NCBI RefSeq assembly: GCF_900143095.1
Contig: NZ_FRDA01000005.1
Coordinates: 310,001 to 374,000, forward strand
Source of the DNA: Pseudomonas asturiensis
Lineage (GTDB): Bacteria > Pseudomonadota > Gammaproteobacteria > Pseudomonadales > Pseudomonadaceae
DNA length: 64,000 nucleotides
Direction: 5' to 3'
In this document: positions 1 to 8,082 of the stretch, piece after piece
Layout of the letters: every line of letters starts with the position of its first letter
Numbering within the stretch: the stretch's first letter is position 1
Position numbers and translations under genes: made by a program
Notes under the pieces: model-generated
What the model saw: the letters and a program-made list of their open reading frames with translations, nothing else
What the model was told of the DNA's origin: nothing
Database searches by the model: none

Positions 1-322
1 CGAACAGCAGGCGCACACAATCGGGCAGAAGGATGTCGTCATCATACAAAAACTTGATGTACGGCCCCTTCGCCAGGCTGATCGCACGCGCGTTGTTATG
101 GGCCTCGCCCAGCGGGGTTTCATTCTTCTCGTAACGGATCGGCCAGCGGCTGGCAGGCCTGAGCTTTTCGACAATGTTCCTGATGCCATCGTCACGGCAG
201 TCGTCGGTGACAATGATCTCGATGTCGTCGTGGTTCTGGCGAAGAGCACTGGCCAGCGCCGCTTCGAAAAAAGCCGGTTTGTAAGCAGGGATGACAATAC
301 TGACCAGGCGTGAAGAACTCAT
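1..322 (-). CDS. Glycosyltransferase family 2, N-terminal part (cut by window edge)
   Basis: The gene runs off the left edge; 107 codons are visible from an ATG at 322. The visible part is a GT-A glycosyltransferase start: the LVSIVIPAYKPAFFEAAL beta-alpha unit near residues 6-23, the EIIVTDDCRDDG nucleotide-sugar segment near 35-46, and a YDDDIL metal-binding DXD motif about residues 93-98. It closely resembles the N-terminus of the large glycosyltransferase at 25538 (same IPAY, TDDC/CDDC and YIKFL-DDD pattern), so the two look like paralogues. It follows the methyltransferase and aminotransferase genes on the same strand. From context I infer a VioT-like transferase that adds the terminal modified viosamine to the flagellin glycan; the sequence itself only shows a GT2 enzyme. 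Confidence 0.85.
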   Translation of the reverse strand, partial: MSSSRLVSIVIPAYKPAFFEAALASALRQNHDDIEIIVTDDCRDDGIRNIVEKLRPASRWPIRYEKNETPLGEAHNNARAISLAKGPYIKFLYDDDILLPDCVRLLF

Positions 323-353
323 CGCAATACCACATGTGAAAAAGTGTTGTGAG

Positions 354-374
354 CCGACCGGGCAACTCGGTCGG
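354..374 (-). terminator. Hairpin between methyltransferase and glycosyltransferase genes
   Basis: A 7-bp inverted repeat, CCGACCG / CGGTCGG, is separated by 7 bases. It lies in the 74-base gap downstream of the methyltransferase on the minus strand. There is no clean run of T after it, so it may only weaken transcription into the next gene. Confidence 0.3.
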
Positions 375-396
375 TATTCATGACCGGCAGCGGTCG

Positions 397-1122
397 TCAG
401 GCCTTGCGGCCTACGTACAGAACCGACTGATCAGTAATGCCGTGCTGGTGGAAGACGCCTTCGCCGAAGGAACCTGAATCCAGGGCATCGACCTTGAAAC
501 CGGACGCCTCCAGGCGTGAGACGAAATCGTGTCTGGCATACATCCGCACATGGTCGTCCTGCCCGAAGCGCGCCCAGCGTTCATCGACGCTTTTCTCGTC
601 GGGGTCTTCGTCTGTTTCGGTGGCGGTCAGCAGAATCGGCACCATCAGGATCGCAGAACCGCCCTTGGCCAGAACCCGATGCAATTCGGACATGGCCTTG
701 TGGTCGTCGGGTACATGTTCCAGCACATGCGAGCAGACGATGAAATCAAAGGACTCGTCGGCGTACAGGTGCATGTCCATGATGTCCACCACATCATCAG
801 CCAGCGGCGAGAACAGGTCGGCCGAGCGATAGCGGGCGTTGGGCAAACTGCGCAGAAACTTCGAAAGCACGACGGCTGGCGCAATGTCGAGGATGCGCAA
901 CGCCTGGCCCGGCGGGTGGTTCAGCAGGTGCATCGCGAACAGTGCGTAAAGGCGATCGCGGTCCGAGGCCTGGCACTCAGGGCAACTGTACTGGCCAACG
1001 TTCAGGGTCTCGAAATCGTCCACGCTGTAAAACACGTTCAGGCGGTGGAAGATTTTCAGATGGTCTTTTTCCATCGGATAGAAATTCGGAAATCGGCAAG
1101 CGCATACCGGGCATGTTCGCAT
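397..1122 (-). CDS. Class I SAM-dependent methyltransferase, sugar-modification cluster
   Basis: 241 aa. The N-terminus carries two CxxC pairs (CPVC near residue 5, CPEC near residue 47), like a small zinc ribbon. A Rossmann methyltransferase fold follows: ILDIAP (motif I) near residue 97, then CSHVLEHVPDDH near 129-140, typical of ubiE/Methyltransf_11 enzymes. Its ATG overlaps the stop of the aminotransferase by one base (TAATG), so the two are translationally coupled. The modified viosamine on P. syringae flagellin is 2-O-methylated, so a VioM-type sugar O-methyltransferase is a reasonable inference; the substrate cannot be read from sequence. Confidence 0.8.
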   Translation of the reverse strand: MRTCPVCACRFPNFYPMEKDHLKIFHRLNVFYSVDDFETLNVGQYSCPECQASDRDRLYALFAMHLLNHPPGQALRILDIAPAVVLSKFLRSLPNARYRSADLFSPLADDVVDIMDMHLYADESFDFIVCSHVLEHVPDDHKAMSELHRVLAKGGSAILMVPILLTATETDEDPDEKSVDERWARFGQDDHVRMYARHDFVSRLEASGFKVDALDSGSFGEGVFHQHGITDQSVLYVGRKA

Positions 1123-2240
1123 TAGCAGTTCTCGTTACTGGCAGTGGCGATGACCTTGATGATGCTGTCGAAGGCTTCATCGGTCAGGCTGTCGTAAATA
1201 GGCAGGCACAGAATCTGATTCGACAGGCCGGTGGCGATGGGCAAGCGTTCCGGCTTGGCCGAGTCCAGGCCCCGGTACATCGGGAAGGTCGAAATCAGTG
1301 GATAGAAATAGCGGCGGGCCAGAATGTTGTGGTCACGCATGCGCTGGTACAACGCATCGCGGGACAGCGGGAAGCCTTCCCTGATCAATACCGGGAAGTA
1401 GGAATAATTGTGCTTTTCACAGGTCTGCCAGACGATCTCGATACCCGGAATTGACGCCAGCGCATCGCGGTAGCGCTCGTCGATACGCTGACGCTTGAGC
1501 AGCGCCTGATCGATATGCTTGAGCTGAAGCAGGCCGAACGCGGCGTTGATCTCGCTCATCTTGCCGTTGATGCCGGGCGCCACGACCGTCACTTCATCTG
1601 CGAAGCCGAAGTTTTTCAGGTAATCGATTCGCTGCTTGGTCTTCAGATCAGGGCTGATGATCGCGCCGCCCTCGAAGGTATTGAACACCTTGGTGGCGTG
1701 AAAACTCAGGATCGACAGGTCGCCGTGCTTGAGCAGGCTTTCACCGCGATGCTGAACGCCGAACGCATGGGCGGCGTCGTAGATGACCTTCAGGCCGTAC
1801 CGATCGGCGATCTGCTGGATGCGGTCCACGTCGCAAGGGATGCCATAGCAATGCACCGGCATAATGGCCGTGGTCGCAGGCGTGATGGCTTCCTCGATAC
1901 GGTCCGGGTCCAGGTTGTAGGTGCCAGGCTCAATGTCGACGAAGACCGGGGTGAGGCCGTTCCAGAGCAATGAGTGAGCGGTGGCCACGAACGAGTAGGG
2001 CGTGGTGATGACTTCGCCTTTGATGCGCAGTGCCTGAATCGCGGTCATCAGCGCCAGGGTGCCGTTGGAGAACAGCGACAGGTGTTCCACGCCCAGATAG
2101 TCAGCCAGTTCCAATTCCAGCTGTTGGTGAAACGGTCCGCCGTTGGTCAACTGACGGCTCTCCCAGATCTGCTCCAGATAGGGAATGAACTCCTCCAGGG
2201 GCGGCAGCAGAGGGCGAGTGACAGGAATGGGTGCGCTCAT
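1122..2240 (-). CDS. vioA: DegT/DnrJ/EryC1/StrS aminotransferase, probable dTDP-viosamine synthase
   Basis: 372 aa PLP-dependent sugar aminotransferase. Family marks are a GGPFHQQLE substrate/PLP-binding start near residue 32, SLFSNGTLALMTAI near 54-67, TPYSFVATAHS near 77-87, and the SFHATKVFNTFEGGAI segment whose lysine forms the Schiff base with PLP. I chose ATG 2240 (MSAPIPVTRPLLPP), which fits the usual family start; the reading frame stays open a further 64 codons upstream without family similarity. Such enzymes transfer an amino group to C4 of dTDP-4-keto-6-deoxyglucose. With the neighbouring methyltransferase, the partial glycosyltransferase and the flagellin glycosylation genes downstream, VioA is the best guess. 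First gene of a minus-strand operon. Confidence 0.8.
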   Translation of the reverse strand: MSAPIPVTRPLLPPLEEFIPYLEQIWESRQLTNGGPFHQQLELELADYLGVEHLSLFSNGTLALMTAIQALRIKGEVITTPYSFVATAHSLLWNGLTPVFVDIEPGTYNLDPDRIEEAITPATTAIMPVHCYGIPCDVDRIQQIADRYGLKVIYDAAHAFGVQHRGESLLKHGDLSILSFHATKVFNTFEGGAIISPDLKTKQRIDYLKNFGFADEVTVVAPGINGKMSEINAAFGLLQLKHIDQALLKRQRIDERYRDALASIPGIEIVWQTCEKHNYSYFPVLIREGFPLSRDALYQRMRDHNILARRYFYPLISTFPMYRGLDSAKPERLPIATGLSNQILCLPIYDSLTDEAFDSIIKVIATASNENC

Positions 2241-2467
2241 GAAGAATTCTCGACTCGTGTCGCAAGAGAGAGTGCGGTTCGCCAGGTCATTTTTCAGGCG
2301 CTCAAGCGTCCATTCGCAGGGCTTGACGTAAAAATGGCAGCCGAACTGTTTTGTCAGGACTAAAAGCAAGAAGCCCGCCAAAAACCTTGCGGTGAACAAT
2401 TCCCCCTCCTGAGGTGGAGGACGCGGTCGCACGAACTCGTTTCAGTGCTTGAAATTCCGAACGCCCG

Positions 2468-2486
2468 GTGCGTATTTTGTACGCAC
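2468..2486. promoter_or_regulatory. Inverted repeat, possible operator for the polyamine-ligase gene
   Basis: A perfect 7-bp inverted repeat, GTGCGTA-TTTTG-TACGCAC, lies 40 bases before the start of the glutamine-synthetase-family gene and inside the 285-base gap between it and the divergent aminotransferase gene. The short A/T spacer and palindromic arms look like a dimeric repressor site rather than a terminator. The regulator is unknown. Confidence 0.4.
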
Positions 2487-2525
2487 TGCCGCTCGGCGGC
2501 CCGGACCAATACCAAGGATTGAAAG

Positions 2526-3869
2526 ATGACCCGCAATGAACCCCGCCAGCTGGCCCAGCTGTTGACGGGCATTGATGAAGTGGAGTGTGTGACGCCGGAC
2601 CTGAACGGCGTGCCGCGCGGCAAGGTAATGAGCGGTGAAGGCTTTCTGGAAGGACGACGTCTGCAGCTGGCGCGTGGTGTTCTGCTGCAATGCATCATGG
2701 GTGGATATCCTCCCGCGCGTTTTTACGGCGCTGACGACGGCGATGTCGCGCTGGTTGCCGACCCTGCTGATGTTCACCGTCTGCCCTGGAGCGACCAGCC
2801 GCGAGCGCTGGCCATCTGCGACGCCGAGGAGTTGTCGGGTGCCCGTTGCCCGTTGTCCACCCGTGGGCAGCTCAAGGCGGTCATTGCCCGTTATGCGGAG
2901 TATGGATTGGCGCCGGTCGTGGCGACCGAACTGGAGTTCTTCGTGTTCGCGCCCAACCCCGACCCTTTGCAGGCGTTTGTCCCGCCGGTGGGTCTCGACG
3001 GTCGACGCGAGTGGGGTCACTCGGCGTTCAGCATCAGCTCCAACAACGGACTGCGGCCATTTTTCAAAGAGGTGTACGCCTGCATGGCGGCGCTGGGGCT
3101 GCCCCGCGACACCGTCATGCACGAGATGGGCGTCAGTCAGTTCGAGATCAACCTGTTGCACGGCGACCCTCTGCAGGTGGCCGATCAGACGTTTCTGTTC
3201 AAGCACCTGCTCAAGGAAGTGGCGCTCAAGCACGGTGTGATTGTGGTCTGCATGGCCAAGCCTCTGGCCCATACGCCGGGCAGTTCGATGCACCTGCATC
3301 AGAGCGTGGTGGACGCTGTCTCCGGGCGCAATGTGTTCAGCGACGAGGAGGGCCAGTCGACGGCAACCTTCCGTCACTTCATTGGCGGTTTGCAGGCGTG
3401 CATGGCCGACTTCACGGCGTTGTTCGCACCGAACGTAAATTCCTATCAGCGTCTGTTCCATCCGTTTGCATCACCCAACAACGCGTGCTGGTCCTACGAC
3501 AACCGCGCGGCCGGTCTGCGCATTCCGGCCAGCGTGGCGGCCGCCCGCCGCGTGGAGAATCGTTTGCCGGGAGCCGATGCCAATCCGTATCTGGTCATCG
3601 CCGCCAGCCTGGCTGCGGGCCTGTATGGCATTGAAAAGGGGATCGAGCCAACGGCTGCAATGCAGGGCGAGATCAAGGTGCCCGAAGAATTGTCCCTGCC
3701 GTGTACCTTGCAGGCGGCTCTGGAGCGTCTGAACTGCAGTCAGTTGGCCAAGGAACTGTTTGGTCATGAGTTCATCGAAGGCTACATCGCATCGAAGACC
3801 CTGGAACTGACCAGTTTTCTTGATGAGATCACCCCCTGGGAACGGCGCGTTCTGGCTGCCCAGATTTAA
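2526..3869 (+). CDS. Glutamine synthetase family protein, probable gamma-glutamylpolyamine synthetase
   Basis: 447 aa, the length of PuuA/SpuI-type ligases. The family signature elements are present: an N-terminal beta-grasp (VTPDLNGVPRGK near 20-31), VVATELEFFVF (metal-binding glutamates) near 134-144, EMGVSQFEINL near 200-210, GSSMHLHQS (ATP/metal-binding His) near 256-264, and a C-terminal NRAAGLRIP / ENRLPGADANPYL block. These enzymes join glutamate to putrescine or other polyamines using ATP, the first step of the glutamylated polyamine catabolic route. True nitrogen-assimilation GlnA is longer and differs around the adenylylation loop. The start ATG follows GGATTGAAAG. It is unrelated to the flagellar genes around it. 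Confidence 0.85.
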   Translation: MTRNEPRQLAQLLTGIDEVECVTPDLNGVPRGKVMSGEGFLEGRRLQLARGVLLQCIMGGYPPARFYGADDGDVALVADPADVHRLPWSDQPRALAICDAEELSGARCPLSTRGQLKAVIARYAEYGLAPVVATELEFFVFAPNPDPLQAFVPPVGLDGRREWGHSAFSISSNNGLRPFFKEVYACMAALGLPRDTVMHEMGVSQFEINLLHGDPLQVADQTFLFKHLLKEVALKHGVIVVCMAKPLAHTPGSSMHLHQSVVDAVSGRNVFSDEEGQSTATFRHFIGGLQACMADFTALFAPNVNSYQRLFHPFASPNNACWSYDNRAAGLRIPASVAAARRVENRLPGADANPYLVIAASLAAGLYGIEKGIEPTAAMQGEIKVPEELSLPCTLQAALERLNCSQLAKELFGHEFIEGYIASKTLELTSFLDEITPWERRVLAAQI

Positions 3870-3923
3870 AGAACGTTGTTTGGGGCTCGCCCGATCGGGC
3901 GACTCCCTATTTTTGGAAAGTCG

Positions 3924-5309
3924 ATGCGCCAAATCTGGAAGTCCTTTCGAGCGCTGTATTTTGCCTCGTTGATGATGCTGATCGGCTCCGGTCTGCTGAG
4001 TACATATCTGGCCCTGCGCCTGGCTGCCGATCAGGTGGACAGTCTGTGGGTGGGTGCCTTGATGGCCGCCAACTATTTCGGCCTGGTGCTGGGCGGCAAG
4101 ATCGGTCACCGGCTGATTGGCCGGGTAGGGCATATCCGTGCCTACGCCACCTGTGCGGGGATCGTCGGCGCGGCGGTGTTGGGACATGGCCTGATCAGCT
4201 GGTTGCCGGCGTGGCTTATTCTGCGGGTCATTGTCGGTCTGGGCATGATGTGTCAGTACATGGTCATTGAAAGCTGGCTGAACGAGCAGGCCGCCGCGAA
4301 GCAGCGGGGCATGGTGTTCAGTGGCTATATGATCGCGTCGTACCTGGGCCTGGTGTTGGGGCAGCTGGTGCTGGTGGTGCATCCGCAGCTTGGTCCTGAG
4401 TTGCTGATGCTGGTCGCGCTGTGTTTTGCGCTGTGTCTGGTGCCTGTCGCCATGACCCGTGCCATTCACCCGGCGCCGCTGCATCCTGCGCCGCTGGAGC
4501 CGCGCTTCTTCATGAAGCGTGTTCCGCAATCGCTGACGGCGGTGCTGGGCGCAGGTCTGATCATCGGTTCGTTCTACGGTCTGGCACCGGTCTACGCGGC
4601 CGAGCAGGGGTTGACCACCGAACAGGTCGGTCTGTTCATGGGCTGCTGCATTCTGGCGGGGTTTCTGGTGCAGTGGCCGCTGGGGCTGCTGTCCGATCGC
4701 TACGACCGTTCGGTGCTGATGCGCGTATTCGCGGCTGCACTGGTGGTTGCTTCACTGCCTCTGGCGATTTTCCCCAGCGTGCCGGTAGAGGTGCTGTTCG
4801 GGATCGGGTTTCTGGCGTCCCTGATGCAGTTCTGCCTGTACCCACTGGCGGTCGCATTCGCCAATGACCATGTGGAAGCCGAGCGCCGGGTGTCGCTGAC
4901 GGCGATGCTGTTGATGACCTACGGTATTGGCGCAAGCATCGGCCCGTTGGCAGCAGGTGTGGTCATGAAGATGTTTGGCGGGCATATGTTGTACGTGTTC
5001 GTCTGTGGCGCTGCAGGCATTCTGGTCTTGCTGATTCGCCCGAAGGCGGTCACGCATTTGCACCAGGTCGAAAACGCACCGCTGCATCACGTCGCCATGC
5101 CGGACAGTATGTCCAGTTCGCCGTTGGTGGTGGCGCTCGACCCGCGTGTGGATGAACAGGTGGTTCAGGAACAGATGCAGACCACAGCCGATCCGGAGAT
5201 GGAGTCTGACGTCGAAACGGCAGTCGCGGAGCCTGAGCGTGAGCCCGAGCCTGTTGTCGAGACCGAGTCGGCCGCTGGTGAGCGTGAGGATGAGACCTGG
5301 AAGGCGTGA
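3924..5309 (+). CDS. MFS transporter
   Basis: 461 aa from ATG 3924, which follows a GGAAAG ribosome site; an upstream TTG at 3876 in the same frame is less likely. Twelve hydrophobic segments can be followed from MLIGSGLLSTYLALRLA to AAGILVLLIRP, with a GGKIGHRLIGRVGHIRAY motif-A-like loop between helices 2 and 3 and GLLSDRYDRSVLM between helices 8 and 9. The last 70 or so residues are a hydrophilic, Glu/Pro-rich tail. The pattern is that of the YcaD-like branch of the major facilitator superfamily. The substrate is unknown; following a polyamine ligase it could move an amine or amino acid, but this is only context. Confidence 0.85.
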   Translation: MRQIWKSFRALYFASLMMLIGSGLLSTYLALRLAADQVDSLWVGALMAANYFGLVLGGKIGHRLIGRVGHIRAYATCAGIVGAAVLGHGLISWLPAWLILRVIVGLGMMCQYMVIESWLNEQAAAKQRGMVFSGYMIASYLGLVLGQLVLVVHPQLGPELLMLVALCFALCLVPVAMTRAIHPAPLHPAPLEPRFFMKRVPQSLTAVLGAGLIIGSFYGLAPVYAAEQGLTTEQVGLFMGCCILAGFLVQWPLGLLSDRYDRSVLMRVFAAALVVASLPLAIFPSVPVEVLFGIGFLASLMQFCLYPLAVAFANDHVEAERRVSLTAMLLMTYGIGASIGPLAAGVVMKMFGGHMLYVFVCGAAGILVLLIRPKAVTHLHQVENAPLHHVAMPDSMSSSPLVVALDPRVDEQVVQEQMQTTADPEMESDVETAVAEPEREPEPVVETESAAGEREDETWKA

Positions 5310-5377
5310 GAATACCGATGGGTACGGTGCCTGGGTAAAACCGGGGAAGGTACGAGGGGTTCTGGCGGGATAAGCCT

Positions 5378-5405
5378 GTGATCGCGGCAAGCGTGCCGCG
5401 ATCAC
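5378..5405. terminator. Bidirectional hairpin between the MFS gene and flgZ
   Basis: A perfect 12-bp stem, GTGATCGCGGCA / TGCCGCGATCAC, with a 4-base AGCG loop lies between two convergent genes. It lacks a T run on either side. The position suggests shared termination; a repeat-family palindrome is the alternative. Confidence 0.55.
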
Positions 5406-5423
5406 GGGAAAGCGAGCGTGGTA

Positions 5424-6170
5424 TCAGAAATCGTCGTCTTTATCGAAGCGTCGGGCTTCTCGCTGCAGCTGATACACGAAACGCTCGACCTGACGCTGTA
5501 CCAGTCCACTCATGTTGTGGAAGCGTACGCCGGCAAAGGTGGTGTGGACTCTTTCTTCGAAGTGCAGGTACCTCAACTCCACCGGCGCGGTCATCGCCCC
5601 GAACGGTAGCCTGGCGATAAACCGCTCATACACCTGCCCCAGTTGCATGCGTTCCGACACGTCGCCTTCAAAGCGCAGTTTGCAGCCGGTCGCCGAGATA
5701 TCCAGCAGTTTGCCGGTGAGCGGGGATTTGAGCTTGTCGCCGCCGATTTCGACATCGACCAGTTGCGCCAGCTTGAGGGCGGCGCGGAAGGCATTGCGAC
5801 GCTGGTGGTAGATGACTTCTTCGGGCAAAGGACCGCGGTACAGACGCTGACCGTCGTTATCGACGATGGTCATCTGCTCCGAGCTTTCCCAGGCGATGCG
5901 CACGCCATCGTGAAAACCTTCCACACGGAAGGACTCGCCGTTGGTCAGGAACCGTTCGCCATCGCGGGGGATCATTTCGTCGAGCGCCAGGACATTGTTG
6001 TCACGGTCGACTTCGATAACGTAGCTCTGAAAGCGCTGGGCGCGCTCGTGAAAGGTAATGATCAAGGGATCATGACTTTCGAGGAGTAACCGCAGGTTAG
6101 CGGCGATTTCCAAAGATGTATTCAGTACCTTTGGGGGCTGCGGAGCATCATCCGCGCTTGAGCCATTCAC
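5424..6170 (-). CDS. flgZ: Flagellar brake protein, YcgR/FlgZ type with PilZ domain
   Basis: 248 aa. The N-terminal half (about 20-115) is the YcgR_2/YcgR-N beta domain and the C-terminal half is a PilZ domain with both c-di-GMP-binding motifs: RNAFR (residues 125-129, RxxxR) and DISATG (157-162, DxSxxG). FlgZ/YcgR proteins bind cyclic di-GMP and slow swimming by acting on the motor. The start is GTG 6170; the ATG four bases away is out of frame. It is downstream of flgM and flgN on the same strand, the usual Pseudomonas arrangement. Confidence 0.93.
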   Translation of the reverse strand: MNGSSADDAPQPPKVLNTSLEIAANLRLLLESHDPLIITFHERAQRFQSYVIEVDRDNNVLALDEMIPRDGERFLTNGESFRVEGFHDGVRIAWESSEQMTIVDNDGQRLYRGPLPEEVIYHQRRNAFRAALKLAQLVDVEIGGDKLKSPLTGKLLDISATGCKLRFEGDVSERMQLGQVYERFIARLPFGAMTAPVELRYLHFEERVHTTFAGVRFHNMSGLVQRQVERFVYQLQREARRFDKDDDF

Positions 6171-6252
6171 GTTCTTACATCTCCAGGCAAAATACTACGG
6201 CAACGCAACAGCGGGCATTCTGCCACTACGCACGAAACCTTTATACAGGAAG

Positions 6253-6720
6253 TTACGCCTGACTTAGGGGGCGTGGTTTTGCTCTTCCAGCAGTGGATCC
6301 GCGACTATCGTACAGGGTCGGCGTCTCGCCGCCATTCAGAATGCGAAGCTGATGGGCGGTACTCACCTGTTGCAACTGGATCAGGCTGCCATTGCGCTCG
6401 TTGAGTGTCTGGCACTCGGCGATCAACGCGTTCAGCTCATCGCCCGCTGCAAGCAACTGCTCGCCAACTTCCGACTGGCTGGCCAGTTGTTCGAGCCCCT
6501 TCCTGTTCGCGGGCAGCCCAAGGCCTGCCAACACCTGACTGCGCCTGCGGCCGTGCTGTTCGAGCAGGATCACCAGCGCCTGTTTCTGCGCCAGCACATG
6601 TTCCATGTCGGCCATGTTGCGGCCTTGCAGGATCAATGATTCAGCCAGCAACAGCTCATGCAGCTGTCGGGCAGGAATCATGTCGTCGGTGATCATCTGA
6701 AGCAAAATAGTGTCTTGCAT
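6253..6720 (-). CDS. flgN: Flagellar export chaperone FlgN
   Basis: 155 aa, mostly helical, with a heptad-like Leu pattern through residues 5-115 (LLQMITDDM... LHELLLAESLILQGRN... LAQKQALVILLEQHG). FlgN binds the C-termini of the hook-associated proteins FlgK and FlgL, both encoded in this window, and guides them to the export gate. It starts about 48 bases after flgM on the same strand, so the two are co-transcribed. Confidence 0.9.
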   Translation of the reverse strand: MQDTILLQMITDDMIPARQLHELLLAESLILQGRNMADMEHVLAQKQALVILLEQHGRRRSQVLAGLGLPANRKGLEQLASQSEVGEQLLAAGDELNALIAECQTLNERNGSLIQLQQVSTAHQLRILNGGETPTLYDSRGSTAGRAKPRPLSQA

Positions 6721-6768
6721 CGCATGCTCTGGTTTTTAAGCGTCCAGAATATCCAGCGCGAGCCGGGG

Positions 6769-7086
6769 CTAGCGTTGGGTTTCGAAATTCAGCAACTTGC
6801 TGGCAACGCGGTTGCTGTCCACTGTGTAAGTACCGTCTGCGATGGCTTGCTTGAGTTCGGCAACGCGAGCGCTGTTGACGGTCGGCAGATCGGCGAGCTT
6901 GTCAGTGATTTTCTGCAACTGTTGAGCCTCACTGCTCAATGAAACGGTTTCCCCGGTGCTTTTGACACCTGCTGTGCTGCCGGCAGGGATCGCTGCATCG
7001 GTCTTGCTGGTTTCTTTTGGAGCGCCGGTACGCGATGCGCCACCGACGGGCTGGGAACTGTTAAGGCGATTAAAATCTATGACCAT
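6769..7086 (-). CDS. flgM: Anti-sigma-28 factor FlgM
   Basis: 105 aa from ATG 7086 ([11 protein letters not shown]), 9 bases after AGAGG. The N-terminal half is Ser/Thr/Gly-rich and likely disordered. The C-terminal half holds the FliA-binding helices ([15 protein letters not shown] near 56-70, [19 protein letters not shown] near 76-94). FlgM blocks FliA until the hook is complete and is then secreted. A FliA-type promoter lies directly upstream (7124-7150), giving the usual negative feedback. An in-frame extension to 7257 exists but would run through the promoter and into flgA. Confidence 0.92.
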   Translation of the reverse strand: MVIDFNRLNSSQPVGGASRTGAPKETSKTDAAIPAGSTAGVKSTGETVSLSSEAQQLQKITDKLADLPTVNSARVAELKQAIADGTYTVDSNRVASKLLNFETQR

Positions 7087-7123
7087 GACTGAAAAACCTC
7101 TGGGTGTTTGGACGCTTGCCTTG

Positions 7124-7150
7124 TTTTCGGCCATCCCCGATAAAACTTTA
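7124..7150 (-). promoter_or_regulatory. FliA (sigma-28) promoter of flgMN
   Basis: On the minus strand the sequence reads TAAAGTTT, 11 bases, GCCGAAAA. The -35 element is identical to the TAAAGTTT consensus, the spacer is the optimal 11, and the -10 differs from GCCGATAA at one base. It lies 38 bases upstream of the flgM ATG. Confidence 0.85.
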
Positions 7151-7246
7151 GGCTCGTCGTGATAAAGCTTCTCAATAGAGGCTTTCACCGTCGGATAGTC
7201 ACCGCAGTCTAGAAAAAACGCTCGTTCTACGCCAGCATCAATATGC

Positions 7247-8005
7247 TCACATGGCAACTTCCACCTGTCCGGGGCCGGTAACGCTGGCCTTGATGACCCG
7301 ATTCGAGTTCAGGTTCTTCACTCGTATCTGCTCGTTGAAGCTGCCGTCCGACAGCGCCTCGCCCGGCATGCGCACGGCCAGCGAGCCGCTTCGGGCAATG
7401 ATGATCACCTGATCACCTTTGTGAATCATTTGTGGCTGCTCCAATGCCACCGGGGTCACAACCTGATCAATGACCATTGGTCGGAGGACTTTCTGTCCCA
7501 CGGCCTGGTCCAGCGAAGCGAGAAACCCGAGCCCCAGGCTGCTGACATCCCGCTCGCGCAGGGCAACATCCTCTTCACTGACAATCGCGTCGCGTTTCAT
7601 GGGGCGCACCACGGTTACCACGTTGCGAAACAGCTGCACTTGCGCGGGTACGAACACCGTCCAGGGTGAGGACCCTTCGCAGCGCACCTTCACGGTCACC
7701 CTGCCGACCGGGCGCGGGCTTTCCAGGGTTGCTGTCAAATCCTTGTCGCACGAGGCCATACGCAACCGCGGGTCCAGTTGCTTGACCTGAATGTCGTGAC
7801 GGCCGTCAATCTGGTTGGTCGCCAAATAGTCTTCTACTGTGAACTCAAGAAACCCTTGGGTGACGCCGATAAGCTGTTCAGGCAGTGTGAAATTCTCTGC
7901 GCGGCTGACATTTGCGGCGCTGAAAAGGCACAGCAAGCCGATTGCGCACAGGAGCCTGCGGGTTTCTAATGCGATGTGTCGAGAAATTGTCGTCTGTGCG
8001 TTCAT
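7247..8005 (-). CDS. flgA: Flagellar P-ring assembly chaperone FlgA
   Basis: 252 aa. A Sec signal peptide is visible ([21 protein letters not shown], cleavage near residue 36), followed by the FlgA/SAF domain: [13 protein letters not shown] near 78-90, [15 protein letters not shown] near 133-147, and the C-terminal [21 protein letters not shown] near 209-229. FlgA acts in the periplasm to help FlgI polymerise into the P ring. There is no Shine-Dalgarno sequence before the ATG; a sigma-54 promoter sits so close that the transcript may be leaderless (see findings). Confidence 0.93.
   Translation of the reverse strand: MNAQTTISRHIALETRRLLCAIGLLCLFSAANVSRAENFTLPEQLIGVTQGFLEFTVEDYLATNQIDGRHDIQVKQLDPRLRMASCDKDLTATLESPRPVGRVTVKVRCEGSSPWTVFVPAQVQLFRNVVTVVRPMKRDAIVSEEDVALRERDVSSLGLGFLASLDQAVGQKVLRPMVIDQVVTPVALEQPQMIHKGDQVIIIARSGSLAVRMPGEALSDGSFNEQIRVKNLNSNRVIKASVTGPGQVEVAM
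7978..7991. promoter_or_regulatory. FleQ-box-like sequence inside the 5' end of flgA
   Basis: GTCGAGAAATTGTC (plus strand) agrees with the recalled FleQ box GTCaNTAAAtTGAC at 11 of 14 positions, counting the N. It lies at +16 to +29 from the predicted flgA start site, which matches the placement of similar boxes before fliE, fliL and flhA. Confidence 0.5.
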
Positions 8006-8017
8006 GACGTATAAAAA

Positions 8018-8032
8018 GCAAAGCCCGTGCCG
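8018..8032 (-). promoter_or_regulatory. Sigma-54 promoter of flgA
   Basis: On the minus strand: CGGCAC-GGGCT-TTGC, with GG and GC ten bases apart as RpoN requires. The predicted start is about 8006, one base before the flgA ATG. flgA is an RpoN/FleQ class II gene in P. aeruginosa. Confidence 0.65.
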
Positions 8033-8082
8033 CTTACCAGTCTGGTGTGTGGAGAACGGTCGCTTTGGTAAGGGGGGTCGGC

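Noticed and set aside
3876-3923. TTG start for the MFS transporter 16 codons upstream
   Set aside because: ATG 3924 has a ribosome site and begins just before the first membrane helix; the extra residues show no transporter similarity.
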